64,000 nt of DNA. Origin: Geosiphon pyriformis. Lineage: Eukaryota > Glomeromycota > Glomeromycetes > Archaeosporales > Geosiphonaceae. The DNA lies in assembly GCA_016748015.1 (NCBI GenBank), contig JAAOMT010000193.1:222205-286204 (forward strand). The letters are read 5' to 3'. This document shows, piece by piece, positions 32,206 to 44,999 of this stretch. The translations under genes were made by a program, and so were the position numbers. How positions within the stretch are numbered: the stretch's first letter is position 1; the number at the start of each line of letters is the position of its first letter. The notes below the pieces were generated by a model. That model was given only the letters and a program-made list of their open reading frames with translations. It had not been told where the DNA came from and made no database searches.

Positions 32206-32930
32206 AAATTATATTTTGAATTTGTTTAAATTAATTTAACAAACAATATACTAGCTTAAAACAATATATGCTAAAAAATTTAAGTGTTTATTTTATTTAA
32301 TTAGAAAAAACTTGAATCTTGTGTTTCATATATGTTCATAATTTAATAAAATTTTCTGTTTTATGTTTAGCTTCAATTCATAAAAAGAACAAATTATTAA
32401 TTATTTAAATATTTTTAATCATGAAATTTTAATAATAATTATTATTCATTTTATTAATCATAAATATGATATTAAAAAAATATATAATTGAAAATAATTG
32501 CTTTTATAAATAATATTAAATTATAAAACTTGTTATTATTAATAATAAAATAAACTAATTTCAATTTTTTATAATATTTGTTTTTTAGTAGAATTTTTAA
32601 TATTTTTATTAAATTGAATAACTAAATAAAAAATTTACACAAAGTGTTTCAAGATTTTTGATTTGTTTTTATAATTATGTTAATAAGTAGATATTTATTT
32701 TTAAAACTGTTTAAACTTAAAATTAAGACAATATATAATAATATAATTTTTTGATTAAAAGCAATTTCTAAAAAATATTAAAACTAACAATCATTAATCA
32801 ATATATAACTTAATTTTAGGTTTTTATTTAAACTGAAACTAATTAAAAGATAATAACAAGCATGGTTTCTTATGCCTTTACTGTTATTTGAGTTTTATCT
32901 GTTTAAACAATAAAAATAAGCAAATAAACC
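32206..32930. repeat. 725-bp direct duplication, copy 2
   Basis: Begins immediately after the N gap and ends GCAAATAAACC. Relative to copy 1, fifteen of eighteen differences are T or A here against C or G there, two are C here against T there, and one is a T/A transversion. No indels. Confidence 0.9.
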
Positions 32931-33429
32931 AAGCTTTTATTCTAGTATTTCAAATTTCTTCAAGATCTAGTCTTTTTATGAATGTAATTTAATAAAATTG
33001 CAGTTAAAATTTTTACTTATTGGCAAGATGAACTCTTTAAAAATCTTTTTTTACCTCTCTAAAATTTTAGAAATTTAATAATCTATTTTTGTTGCTTAAA
33101 AATTGTGGCTTCAACTTCATTAATTGAAAATGTAATTTTACTCTTTGACTGCTTAAAGAAACATTAATTGTTATAAAGTCTATTTTTATTTCTTTAACAT
33201 ATATTAAAAAAAAATATATCTATTTTCCAAGCCAGAGAATATTCAAAGTTGCTGACCTGGTAAAAAATATCTTGTGTACAACCAAAAAACATCTGAAGAT
33301 TATTCAATTGCTTGAATAATAAAAGTTCAAAATATTTAATAGACTATATTTTACTCAGTTTTTCTTTTAAACATAGAATCAAAATTATTCTTAATTCAAC
33401 AAAAGAATTTTTAGATTTTTAGAGAGTTG
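32931..33429. other. No recognisable feature
   Basis: AT-rich sequence leading to the Sel1 relic. It may include the upstream exons of that gene, since a weakly protein-like stretch with LAREYSKLLTW lies near 33230, but I cannot support a call. Confidence 0.4.
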
Positions 33430-33710
33430 CAAATTCAGAAGATCTTTTAAGTTAACTTTTCTTAAGTCGTTATCACAGTATTGAAATTGGTACTTTACAA
33501 AATTAAGCAAAAGAATTTAAGTTCTATTCAAAAGCAGCAGAGACAGAACATTTAGATGCACAATTCAATTTTGCATTTTGTTATACTAATAGAAAAAAAC
33601 AACAAAAAATTCAGATAAAGTATTTGAACTCTATTCAAAAGCAGCAGAGACAAGACATTTAAAGACACAATATAATCTTGAATAGTATTATGCTAATGGA
33701 TAAGGTTGAT
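33430..33710 (+). pseudogene. Sel1-like repeat relic
   Basis: Two helical repeats are visible: EFKFYSKAAETEHLDAQFNF followed by AFCYTNRK, and (one frame shift later) VFELYSKAAETRHLKTQYNL followed by a stop and YYANG-stop-G. This is the Sel1 pattern F-x-x-Y-x-K-A-A-E-x-G-x-x-x-A-Q-x-x-L-G-x-x-Y-x-x-G-x-G. The stops stand where Q is expected (TAG and TAA). Sel1 repeats form solenoids used as scaffolds; in Glomeromycota they often occur in large families, many fused to kinases. Upstream LLSSLFLSRYH-like residues (about 33450-33480) fit the usual linker to such repeats. Confidence 0.7.
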
Positions 33711-36700
33711 TTATGATTTTTAAAACTTTTGTTAGAACTTTTTTTTAGAATTTCACTTTTAAAATATTAACAACAATAATAAAACATATACATATTAAAT
33801 ATAAAAAAATAGCACTAATAGCTATTTAAGCAGCTATAGCTGTAAAAATGGAGATTGCTAGTCATTTTATTGTAAATAAAAATATAAAAAAATCTCTAAA
33901 AACAACAAGTAAAATTTGCTTACTAAAGTAAAAAATTATTTTAAGTAGCCACTTTTTATAGCAAATGATATTTTTTGCAAAAATATATTTTAATATTTCA
34001 ATCATTGAATACTTTTTTGATAAAAATCTGAGTCCTTTTTAAAGAATTGTTGCTTATAATCAGCAGTTGTCTTTTTTAATATTAAAATTATAGTAAAAGT
34101 TATTTCATTTTCTTATATTAAAATTTTTTGTTTATAATAATTTTTTTGTTCAATGTTCAATTTTATTTTTGCTTTTAAAAATTATATTTTAACGCAATTT
34201 TTAATTTAAGTTAAAAATATTTTTTTATTTAAAAACTTTTAATTTTTTTTGAAATGAAGCAAATAAAAAAAAAACAATAAATTTAATATTGATTTTACAA
34301 ATATGTTAAACTTGCATGTATTTTATTTTTTTTAATTTCTGGAATTTTTTTAAAATGATATTTAAACTTACGTATATTAATATTTAAACTTTTTTATTAA
34401 TTGAAAATAAAATTTTTTATTGATAAAAAATTCTCACATTTAATTAAAATTTTGATAATTTTAAATAAATATATAATAATAATTGTAACACAGTTTTCAT
34501 ATTGTTTTCTATTGAAATATTATGTGCTATTTAAGTGTAAAAAAACATTTTAATTTCTAAAATCAATTTAAACTACTTTTTTGATTATTTAAAAAAATTA
34601 AGCATATATTAATAACAAATTTTATTTTTTACAATATTTTTTAATAAATATTTATAAGAACTTAACTCTTAAAATCAAACAATAAATTTGAATTTAGATT
34701 TAATAAAAAAATTTTTTAGAATTAGGTTAATTTTTGACTAAATTCTACTATTTTTAATAATAAAATTATATTATATAAAGACTTTAAAATATTACAGTTA
34801 ATTTAACAAGTAATAGTCTTGACATTAATACTAATAATATTATTTACATTGCTTAAAATATTTAACCATAGTAAATATTTATTTTTATAAAATGCTATAA
34901 AAATATAGTCACATAAATGTTTAAAAAATGTTTTTATTTTGTTAAAAACTTTATTTTTTCATAAAAAAATTTTTATCTTTCTAATTTTTCTAAACAAACA
35001 CATTAATTTTAAAGTTTAAATATTAATTAATACAATTAACTTGACTAAAATTGAAAAAAGTTTTGTTTAATAAGTTGTTTTTTAAAAAAAAATTTAATGT
35101 TGTTTTTTTTTTTTCTTTTAAAATTTTTTTTAGTAAATTTGAAAATAGTTTTAAAGTATTTTATTTTAAATTAATTACAGTTTTAAACATGAATGTGAAT
35201 TTTTATAAGGGACTACAAATATTAAGATAGATGTTTAAAGCTAAAAATTACTATTTATATTAATTAAATTTTAAATAAAAATTCTAATTAGTTTTTTTTT
35301 AAAAATTAAAAGATTAATATTATTTTTAATATTTCTTTAAAGTTAATTTTTTAGAAATAGGATATTTTGTTGTTTATAAATAAAATAATTACAATATTAT
35401 TTCTATTAAATAATAAATATTATACAATAATATTTTTAATAATAATTTATAAGCTTCTCAATATAACAAATATATCTTTTTATATTAAAACTTTCATAAA
35501 TTATAACAAAAAATAATTAACTATTTTGTTATTTACTAATTGTGTTAAATTTATACTCATATTTATTAATATCATTATTAAAATTTTTATTAATAGTACT
35601 CTGAAAATTTTGGCTCTTTTTTTCAATTTTTTATGTTAATAATTTTTTATTTGTTGGTTTAAAAACATATTAGTTAAGAAATTTAGAACAATATAATTAA
35701 ATAGCTAAAATAAATTAATCAAGATGAATTTAATTTTTTTTTACAAAAAGTCAAAATATAATAAATATTCATAATCTTCTAAAAAAATTGGTTTCATATA
35801 ATAAAATAGTAAAATACATATTTGTATTAATAAATTTATTTTTAATGTTTTAAAAAATTTATTAATTAATATTTGTGTTTATAAAATATTATGTATTATT
35901 TAGTCATAATTGTATAATTTTTTAAAACTCTAAATTTGTGTATTAAGTTATATTTTGTATATGGTAATTTAAATTACATAAAAATTTACATAGTAATTTT
36001 AAGTAGTTAAAAATAAAATTTGCAAATAGTCTAAGTTATAATTGTTTTTTAGCAAAAACAAAATTTAAAAATGAAAGGTACTCAAAATTATATATTGTTA
36101 ATTTTATATTAAATAAATAAGTATTAAATTAAAAAGAAAAATTTTTAAAAAACAAATATTAAGAACTAAAATTAATAAAACATTATTATTATTAAGTATT
36201 AACATTATTATAATTGAGATAATTACTTTTATTTATTTATTTATTATTAAAATAGCAAAACATACAAATTATTTAATAGTTATTTTTTAATTATTATTAA
36301 TATTATTTTGAACAAAAAGTAAAATAATTATTAATTTATTTTTATTATTGTCTTTGTAATATTTAAAAAGTGTTTTGTATTAACTATTATAAATTTTTTC
36401 TTATAAAAAAAGCCAAAATTTATAAATTAACTTAATTATAATCTAATATTATTAGCTTTATTTTTTATTATATATTAATATTATTTCTATATTTATTGTT
36501 TTGTAATTTAATTTTTTTGCAAATTATAAACTTTTAAAAATGTTTTGTTAATTAAATATTAATTTAATAACTTTTTAATTTAGCTTTATTTTTAGTTTAG
36601 TTTATTATTATTTCTTATTATAATTATTAAAATTCTAATTTTTACAAAACATATTTGATTTTAATTATTTTTAGAACTTAATTGCTTTTTATTAACTTTC

Positions 36701-39700
36701 AGCTTATAATTATTTTTTAAAGTATATTCTTACTTTAATTATATTATTCAAATTATAATTGGAGTTTATTTATTACTAAAAATATTATAAACAAATTTTG
36801 TTTTATTTTTTGTTTTTTTAAAATATTTTATATAAATTTTAAATATTTTTATTACTAATATTATTATTAATACAAAACACTTTATCAGTTTTTCATAGAA
36901 GTTTTCTAAAATTTTAATTATTATTATTAGCTTTTTTAAAAAAACAATTTTTAATTATATATTTTTTAATACAAATTATTGATTAGTTTTTTACTTTAAT
37001 TTGTATTCTAATGTTAAAAAAATTAATAATTAATTTTATATCTCTCAATTTTAATTCAAATAATTAAAAAAAATATTAGTTTATTAATATATAAAAAAAG
37101 ATTAAAATTATTGCTTTAATTTCTATTTAACATAATAATTAAGTGCTTTTTATACAAGATATTAATTGAATTTTTAAGTAATTAGCTTAAAAAAAAGTTT
37201 TTTATTTTATTTTTTTAATATTACAAAAACTATAATTTTGATAAATTAAAAAAATACTTTTAAAAATTAATAATAAACTTAAAAGATTCAGTTTAGAACA
37301 ATTTTAAAAACATTAAGCTAAAATAAATTATTATTAGAATTGATATTAATTATTAATATATGATTATTACAAAGCTATAATTATTGAATATTAAGAAACA
37401 TCAAAAATTAAACATTAAATTTTTTAAATTAAGCTTTTTAAAAATATTAGTAAATTTAATAATAAAAATTAATTAAAATTCACAAATTACAAATAGTTAA
37501 AATAATTTATAATAGTAAATACTGATTATTTTATAATAAAATACTAACTTTTTTAGACTTTAATACAAATAGACTGTTCAAATAGCTTTATTTATAAAAT
37601 TATATAAAAAAAAATAAAACTTTACAATTATAAAAAAAAAAATTTTAATACTTTTGTTATTATATTGAATATTAAGATAATTTTAATTATAATTTTATAA
37701 TAATACTAATTTGTTAATTTATACTTTTAAAAACAATATGCTTTACATAAATTACTATATAAAAAATTATAAAGATTATAAGTACAATATTTTCTAATCA
37801 CTATAAAATTTTTTAAAAAAATGTGTTTTATTAAAAAACTTAAGATTTAAAAAGATATATCTTAGTGCTTAATAATATATTCTAATAACTATAATTATAT
37901 AAATATAGAAAATAATATAATTTTATTGTTATTAGATAAATTATCTTAGTTATAATTAATTTTTAATTCATCATTATTAAACTGTAGATTAAGATTTATT
38001 CTATATAACAAATTTTTTTTAGTTTTTAAATTTTTTTATTTGAATAAAACTTTAGCTTTTATAACTATATGTACAAAATTTTTTTATATAAAATAAAAAA
38101 ACTTTATTTATACTTGATAATTTTTATATATTAATCAACTATTAATTTTAATATTTGAAAAATTGTATAGTTTTATATTTAATATAAATTAATTTTTTAT
38201 TAAAATAATTTAATATTATTTTACTTTTATATAAATTTTTATTCTATAGATATCTAAGTTTTATTATGAGGTCTAAAATAATAAAATATAAAATATTCTA
38301 TTAGTAAAAGTTTTTAAGATAGACAGCACAATTTTAAAACAATATATAATTAAATTAAATAAAAGTAAATTTATCTTTTTATAATTTGGAAAACTTTATA
38401 CTTTTTGACAAAAAATTTTATTTCTTGATTTTTTGATTCTAATATTATAGCATATTTATAAATAAATGTTTTTCAATAATAATACATAAACTATTTTTAA
38501 AATTATTGTCACTCAATATCAAATTATTATATCCAAAATAGTATCATATCATAAAATCTATTTTCTATAATAAATTTATTAAGCATAATATTTTTAGCTT
38601 TATTATTTTAAGAAAAAAATTAAAATTTTTTTATATCTATTTGCTGTTTTTAAGAGTACCAAGATTGTGAATTAAAGTTATCAATTATCTAACTACTTTT
38701 TTTTACTTTAATTATACTAATTGTTGCTTCTTTATAATTTTATAATCAATAAAAATCGGCTAAAGTAAATTTGTTTTAACTATTTTGAAGTAACAATTTA
38801 AAATAATATTTAAATTAATGTTCAAAAAAGATATTTTTGTTTTTGTCTTGAATTAATAATTAAGCTATTTTATATTATGTAATTAAAGAAACTTTAAATC
38901 AATATTTAATCAAAAAAACGTAATAATTAAGTGTTTAGAGATTTTTAATAGCTATTTAATACAAAATAATAATGTAAAAGATTTTCATATAAAGTTTCAG
39001 ATAAAATTTTCACAATAATTTTACTTTGTAATAAAAGCAACTAAAAATATGGTAAAGAACTAGATTAAAAGTAGAAACTTCATAATAAATTCTATAAAAA
39101 TATTAAAGTTCTTATCTGTCCATAAAAAACTTTTTTTATTTAAATATTTTTATTTATTTTAGTAACTTTTATTTTACAATCTTTTTTTATATTTAAATTA
39201 TTTCAAGTTAAAATTTAAAAAAGATTATTTTTATTAAGAAAAATAATTTTTTGTGAGTTAAAAATTATAGCTGAATTTTTAATAGCAATTTTAATACAGA
39301 ATTTTTGTAACTTTTAAAAAAAATTATGCATAAATACAAAGTGGTAAAAATATTTTCTAGCTCTTTTACATGATGTTTAGTTAAATAGTTTTCAAGATAA
39401 TCAAAATTGTTTTCTAAAATAAGTTTATTAACAGTAGTAAACAATTCTAAAATGGCAGATATTTTATGTTTATTATAAAAAATCTTGCTATTATAAATAT
39501 ATTTATGCAGAAACGTAAAACATATAAATTGATATTGGTCAAAATATCTTGAATTAAATAAAATTCTATTTGAGAATTATTTTAAAAATTTTTGAAAAAA
39601 TTTTTGGTTTAGTAAAGATATTATTATTATTTTCTCTTTTAATTCAATTGTTAAAGAGTATTACAGCAAAATATAATGATTTTGCTGTTAAAATTTAGAA

Positions 39701-41239
39701 ATAAGCATAAAAAGTTCCAATATTGAGCACTTTGTTAACTACAATTTTAATATCAAAAACTTTTAACAGTTAAATAAATTTCTAAAATTATTGAATAAAG
39801 TGTAAAAATATTGTTAAAATAACATTAATAAAATATGAAAATATTAAGCATATACTTATTTGAAACTAAAGTTACATATTAATCTGTATTATTAATTAAT
39901 TAATGTAATTAAAAATTAGAGCCTATATAAAATATTAAAACAACCAAATTTTTATTCAATATGTAATATAATAATAAACATTATTTTTTATATTATTTTA
40001 TATTACAAGTTATTTTTTTTAATAAAATTTTTAATTAAAAAAAAAAAAATATTTTGATGGTATAATTAATGCTAAAAATGCAGTTATAAATTCTTACTTT
40101 ATTAGCTCAAGTTAAATTTACTCAAATAATTTTAGCAAATCAAATTTATAGTATATTAATTATTAATATTAATATTTTTAATATTGTTAAGCTATATTAA
40201 TTACTATTGATAACATTAATTTGAAAAATAATTATACTTAGTTTTGTACATTAAAAAATTTTAAATATTTTAATATTTATAATTACAATAATTAATTTGC
40301 CAACTTATTATTTATATTTCTTCAAAATAACTCCATATTAATATTGATGCAAAAACTTTAATATATTATTAAAATTCAAATTTTTAAACTAAAAAATATT
40401 ACAAAATTTTCAATCTTTTTAAATGGACCAAAATAAATACCAGGTTAAAAATCAGTGACTTTTAACATAAATAACAAATAATATGCTTTTAACTTGAAAT
40501 ATAATTCAAGAAAAAGCATATGTCCCTTTGGCAAATATATTCGAAAATTAAAAAAAAAGCTAAATATCTCATTTATTTTGATAAATCCAATCTTAGACAA
40601 AATCAATTAACATAGCAAATCTAAAATAAAATATTTCAGATTTGACATTGATAAATTATATTTCAATAAAAACATAATCCAAAACTTAAAATTAGAAACC
40701 TAAATATTGATTTGTTTAATAATTATATAAAACTTAAAAAATAATGCAACTTTTTATGCATATATTTTTTTTTTAAATATTAATGATCATGAGCATCAGT
40801 TAATATCTAAATTAAATAACTATATCATTTATCTATTCCGTTTCTTAAAAAATAAAAAAACGTTTTTTTGAGAGTATTTTCTCATATACTATTTTTTTGC
40901 AAAAAAGAAAATGGGGAATAAAAAAAACTTAACTTTCCATATTAAAAACAAATTGCATATTCTTCCTTGGACTCCTCAAAATTTACTTTTTATTCAGAAT
41001 TTGTAATTTATAATAAAACATAATTACAAAGTTCATTAATATGTTTCAAGTAGTAATTGTATTAAAAGAAAAATCAAATAACAATTGAAAATTTAGATGA
41101 TTATTATATAAAAAATAAATTATATTAATAAATAGATATTTTGATTTAAACTTTGTAATTTTCAACAGAATTGTTATTATTTTTAATTATCTCAATTATG
41201 TTAAGTTCATAAAATAAATCATTTTAAGTGTTATTTATA
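33711..41239. other. AT-rich region without recognisable genes
   Basis: About 7.5 kb of extremely AT-rich DNA (many stretches seem above 85% A+T). No open frame of more than about 60 codons, no LTR termini and no protein motif that I can defend. Given the AT-shifted LINE copies at 43480-44860 and 51640-63210, older copies beyond recognition by eye are plausible. Confidence 0.6.
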
Positions 41240-43471
41240 CAGTCAGACCTTTATAAAAGAACACAGTTGAAACATTTAAGTCATGTTCGATTATAGAAGT
41301 GTTCTATTATAGAGTTTTATAATAATTATCAAATATACTATATTTATTTATTAAATCAATCAATTATTATTATTATTATTAAAATATTGATTAATTGTAA
41401 CCTGTTTTTTAGAGTTTTCCTTCATTTTTTTGTATTCATGTAATTTTTTTCTAAGTAAATTTTGGTTTTTTATACTAAAATTTTCTTCTGCTAATTGCTC
41501 TTCAAATCTAATTACCTTTTTTAATGCTTCATATGCTTCTGTAATTGTAATTATAGCAGGTGGAAATTCTTCTAATTCTTCTTCCGAGTAATTAATTGTA
41601 TTAGTTTCAATTTGAGCATCGGCTAAAACCATATATAATTTTTTATTATTATCAAGAATATTTTCAGTTGCCAATAATTCATCAACTGCTACAGTATAAT
41701 CTTCGAGATTTTTGACCAATTATTGTGTATTTAATGGTAAATTGTTGAATATATCCATAGCAATTAATGTTTCAGATTCTTGAATATAGAAAAGAATATC
41801 CGTTTTTTGCCAACAGTTTTGAATTGTAACAGGTGTTACTTGAAACCATTGAACAACATAATCAATTGCTTGTTTTATGTTTAATTTATTTTTAAAAAAT
41901 AAATTAATATTAAATAAAATTATATAATATATAATGATAATAATATTGTATATATTATATTACTTAACTGTGCAATATTAATTTTTTGTTCAAATTGATG
42001 TAAAATATGTTGACAATATAAGTGCTTATATTTGCTTTTGAAAGATTTGATAATACCAGCATTCATTGGTTAAAGATTTGATGTAGTATTTGGAGGAAAA
42101 TAGTACAAAGTAATATTGGTCAATTGGAATGAATCTTCTCTGATTTGAGTATGATGAGAAGTTGCATTATTAACCAAAAATAACATATGCTGATTTTGAA
42201 TTTGAAAGCCTTCATTTATATATTTGAGCCATGCTTTTCATATATTTAAGCACATTCATGCTTTGGAATTGAATTTGTAAATCACAGGTAGGTTAGAAGT
42301 ATTAATTCCTTTAAAGCATCTTGGATTTTTTGCATGTCCAATTACTAAAGGTTGCAATTTGTGAGATCCAGTTGAATTTGTAGCAAGAAAAATTGTAATC
42401 CGAGATTTATCCTATAAAAAACCCAATTAATTTAATATAATAATAATATATAATGATAACAATTGGTAAATATAATATACTAAATTTTTTTCTGCATTTT
42501 GACATTTTGCAAGTGTTTGATTTGGTTCCATATAAAAAAATAATTCTGTTTCATAGTATTATATATGTTAGTAGGATGAAATTCGGATATAATGGTTTTT
42601 AATTTTTTTCATTCTTCTGGTAAACTTTCAGTTGATACATTTCCTGCTTTGCTATGAAATCGGTAAACACGTAACTGGTTTCATTTTTTGAATTTTTGAA
42701 CCCATCCATTTGAGAATTGCATTTCATTTTTGTGTATACCAAGAAGTTTGGCAAATTTTTTTCCTTTCTCTTTAATTAATTGATCATTGAATTCAATAGT
42801 GGCTGCAGTTACTTGTTCTACCCAATAACTTAAAGCTTGGTCTAATAATAGAAATTTAACGCTTTTGTGTCAAATAGATCTTTCTGAGATTTCATCAATT
42901 TCAATATTCAACCACTTTGTATGCTCTTTGATTATCTTGGAGACAGTTGGACGAGATATATGAAGTTCTGGATATTTATGATTGAAGTAAGCTACAATAT
43001 CATCATGTTTCATGCCATAGTAATTTTTGGAATATTGACAAATTTCTTTATGAAGAGCATCATTAACTGCTGCTTGTTTTTGTTTTTTGAATAAAGATTC
43101 TGACATTGTGATAATTTAGCAAGGCTGTTAGAAATTGTGCCTAAAACAATAATGTTAGATTTGGTTTTAGCAAGCCTGAATTGAAATACAATAGGGGCTA
43201 AGTGGTTGTACATGAAAACAGACAAGATCAAAAAGAGTAAGTCCAATGTAAATCGATTTAAAAGAAAGTTAGGATGAAATCTAGCATGTGATATTTGTTC
43301 TTATATGAAGGTAAATTTCGAATAAACTTTTGATAAAATTATGTTCTTGTTCCTTTATAGATTGTTCTTATACAAAAGAAAAATTGTTAATTAATCAATT
43401 GGTTCTATAAAATAATTTTCTTTGTAGGAGATTGTTCTTTTATCAAGGGTTCTTTTATGGAGTTCTGACTG
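41240..43471 (-). mobile_element. Pogo/Tigger-like (Tc1/mariner superfamily) DNA transposon
   Basis: Terminal inverted repeats: CAGTCAGACCTTTATAAAAG at the left and, on the minus strand at the right, CAGTCAGAACTCCATAAAAG. The element is flanked by TATA on both sides (41236-41239 and 43472-43475), containing the TA duplicated by this superfamily. Length 2232 bp. One minus-strand gene fills it (CENP-B-type DNA-binding domains and a DDE core). Related TTGTTCTTATA motifs lie inside both ends and may be subterminal transposase sites. Present copy inactive. Confidence 0.88.
41360..43106 (-). pseudogene. Pogo/Tigger-like transposase, inactivated
   Basis: The N-terminus (43106-42870) is a psq-type helix-turn-helix: HKEICQYSKNYYGMKHDDIV, then AYFNHKYPELHISRPTVSKI. 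After a stop the CENP-B-type second HTH follows (QALSYWVEQVTAATIEFNDQ, EKGKKFAKLLGI, FSNGWVQKFKK). The DDE core has lost its acidic residues: the first motif (usually Y-N-x-D-E-T) is frame-shifted and reads YNTMKQN; the second, LVNNATSHH (42171-42169), has Asn for Asp; the third, QPMNAGII-like (near 42061), has Asn for Asp. An apparent intron lies near 41880-41970. The C-terminal open piece (41360-41719) is acidic, then Asn-rich. It would cut and paste the element. Confidence 0.82.
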
Positions 43472-43479
43472 TATATTAA

Positions 43480-44860
43480 AAAATACTAAATTTTTTGTAA
43501 AAATATTATTTCATATCTCTAAATTAATTGATAGATAAAATTATATTCAAACTTTTCTAGTTTTTATTCATAATCAATTGTTATCATATGTTTAAGTGGT
43601 TTAATAAATTTTAATAAATTATAACTATATAAATAACAATAAAATAAAAAACAATAACAGTATTAATGTCTTATTTATTTGATTACAAAAAAAAGTGTTA
43701 CTAAACTTTTTTATGTTAGTTTACTCAAAAGAACTTTTAAATTATTTTTTAAACAACTAAAATAGTCTTTTTTAAAATTATATTTAAAAAGATTTAATAT
43801 TTGAATACATTTTAAACAAATTAAAATTAAAAAGTCTATTTATTGTCAAAAAATACTAAAATATTTATGTAATTTATTTATTTTTATTATTAAAATAAGT
43901 AAATTACTAATACTTAAAAAAACAGTCTTTATTTTTTGTTTAATTTAAATAGTTACAGTTTTATTATTGTTTATTAATCTCAAAAAATTTGCTTATAATA
44001 TTTAGAATATATTAAATAAATGTTTGATTATTTTTAATAAATTATATTATCTACAAATATCTAGTTATTAAATATAAAATTAAACTAATTTAAACTTTAA
44101 TTTATTAGTATTTATTTTATAACTGTTTATGTCTTTTAATTTTACACAAAATAAATTATAAAAAAATCTTATTTTAATTCAGACTATTATAAATTTTATA
44201 GTTTTTTATAATTTTAAAATTTATTATTATTTAATTGTTTCTGTTATTATAGGTTTTATACATGACTTGAAAACCAATCTTATTTTTTTATTTTTTTTTA
44301 AAGCATTTTTAACAGTTAAGTCTATTGTAAAAACAAAAAATTAAGTAAAAATATCTTAAAAACTAAAAAAATATTTTTATAGAAAATTTTTAACTTGTTA
44401 TAAACAAAAAAAATCTTGTTAGAAAAAATCATATAAAATATTTTTCTGGTTATTTTAATTAAAACAATAAGTTTAGTGTTTATTAAGATTTTTTTACTTA
44501 AAAATTTTGAAATTATAAACACTCAAGCTTTTTATTAAAATGCAAAAACAAATTTATATATTAAATACAAATTTAACAATTTTAAAAATAGTTTTAAAAC
44601 ATAATTATTGTAATATTTTCAATCTTAAACAAACTAATAGTTTTTTTATTAACAAATTTTTAATTATATCAAACATTTTATTAAAACTAATTTCAATTAT
44701 TACATTAAAAAAAATATTATTATTAATATAAATTAAAAAAAAATATTATTAAAAATATTAAAACTGTTAATAAGTTTATTAGAATTATTAAAATTAAGGT
44801 TTCAATACTAGTTTAATAAAATTTATAATAATAAAATTTAATACAATAGTTAAAAAACTA
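43480..44860 (-). pseudogene. AT-shifted relic of LINE reverse transcriptase
   Basis: The minus-strand open piece 44322-44522 contains ILINTKLIVLIKITRKIFYM and IFSNKIFFVYNKLKIFYKNI, which align with VLMNTHPIALIETARKVLSK and ILSNRISLAYSTFDVLRGAN of the LINE at 48527-48640. Farther on (about 44165-44110) FYNLFCVKLKDINSY matches FYDPLLCEVKRQESV. So this is an RT fragment of the same LINE type, with nearly every G/C-containing codon converted to an A/T-richer one. It is cut on the right by the younger LINE. The outer parts of the interval show no recognisable protein. Confidence 0.72.
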
Positions 44861-44867
44861 AAAACTT

Positions 44868-44999
44868 CTTTCTTTCCTTCGTCCAAAATTCCCAAAAAAG
44901 AGTCAAAAGTTTTTTTGAAAGAAGTTTTTTACCATTCAGTACGATAAATCAAAACCGTTTTTCGATTACGAGGCCACTGTTGGCTCTGTTATTGCTGTT
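44868..44999 (+). promoter_or_regulatory. LINE 5' leader, putative internal promoter region
   Basis: Pyrimidine-rich CTTCTTTCTTTCCTTCGTCC followed by A-rich sequence up to the ORF1 ATG at 45000. LINEs normally carry their promoter in this region. No specific motif recognised. Confidence 0.35.
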
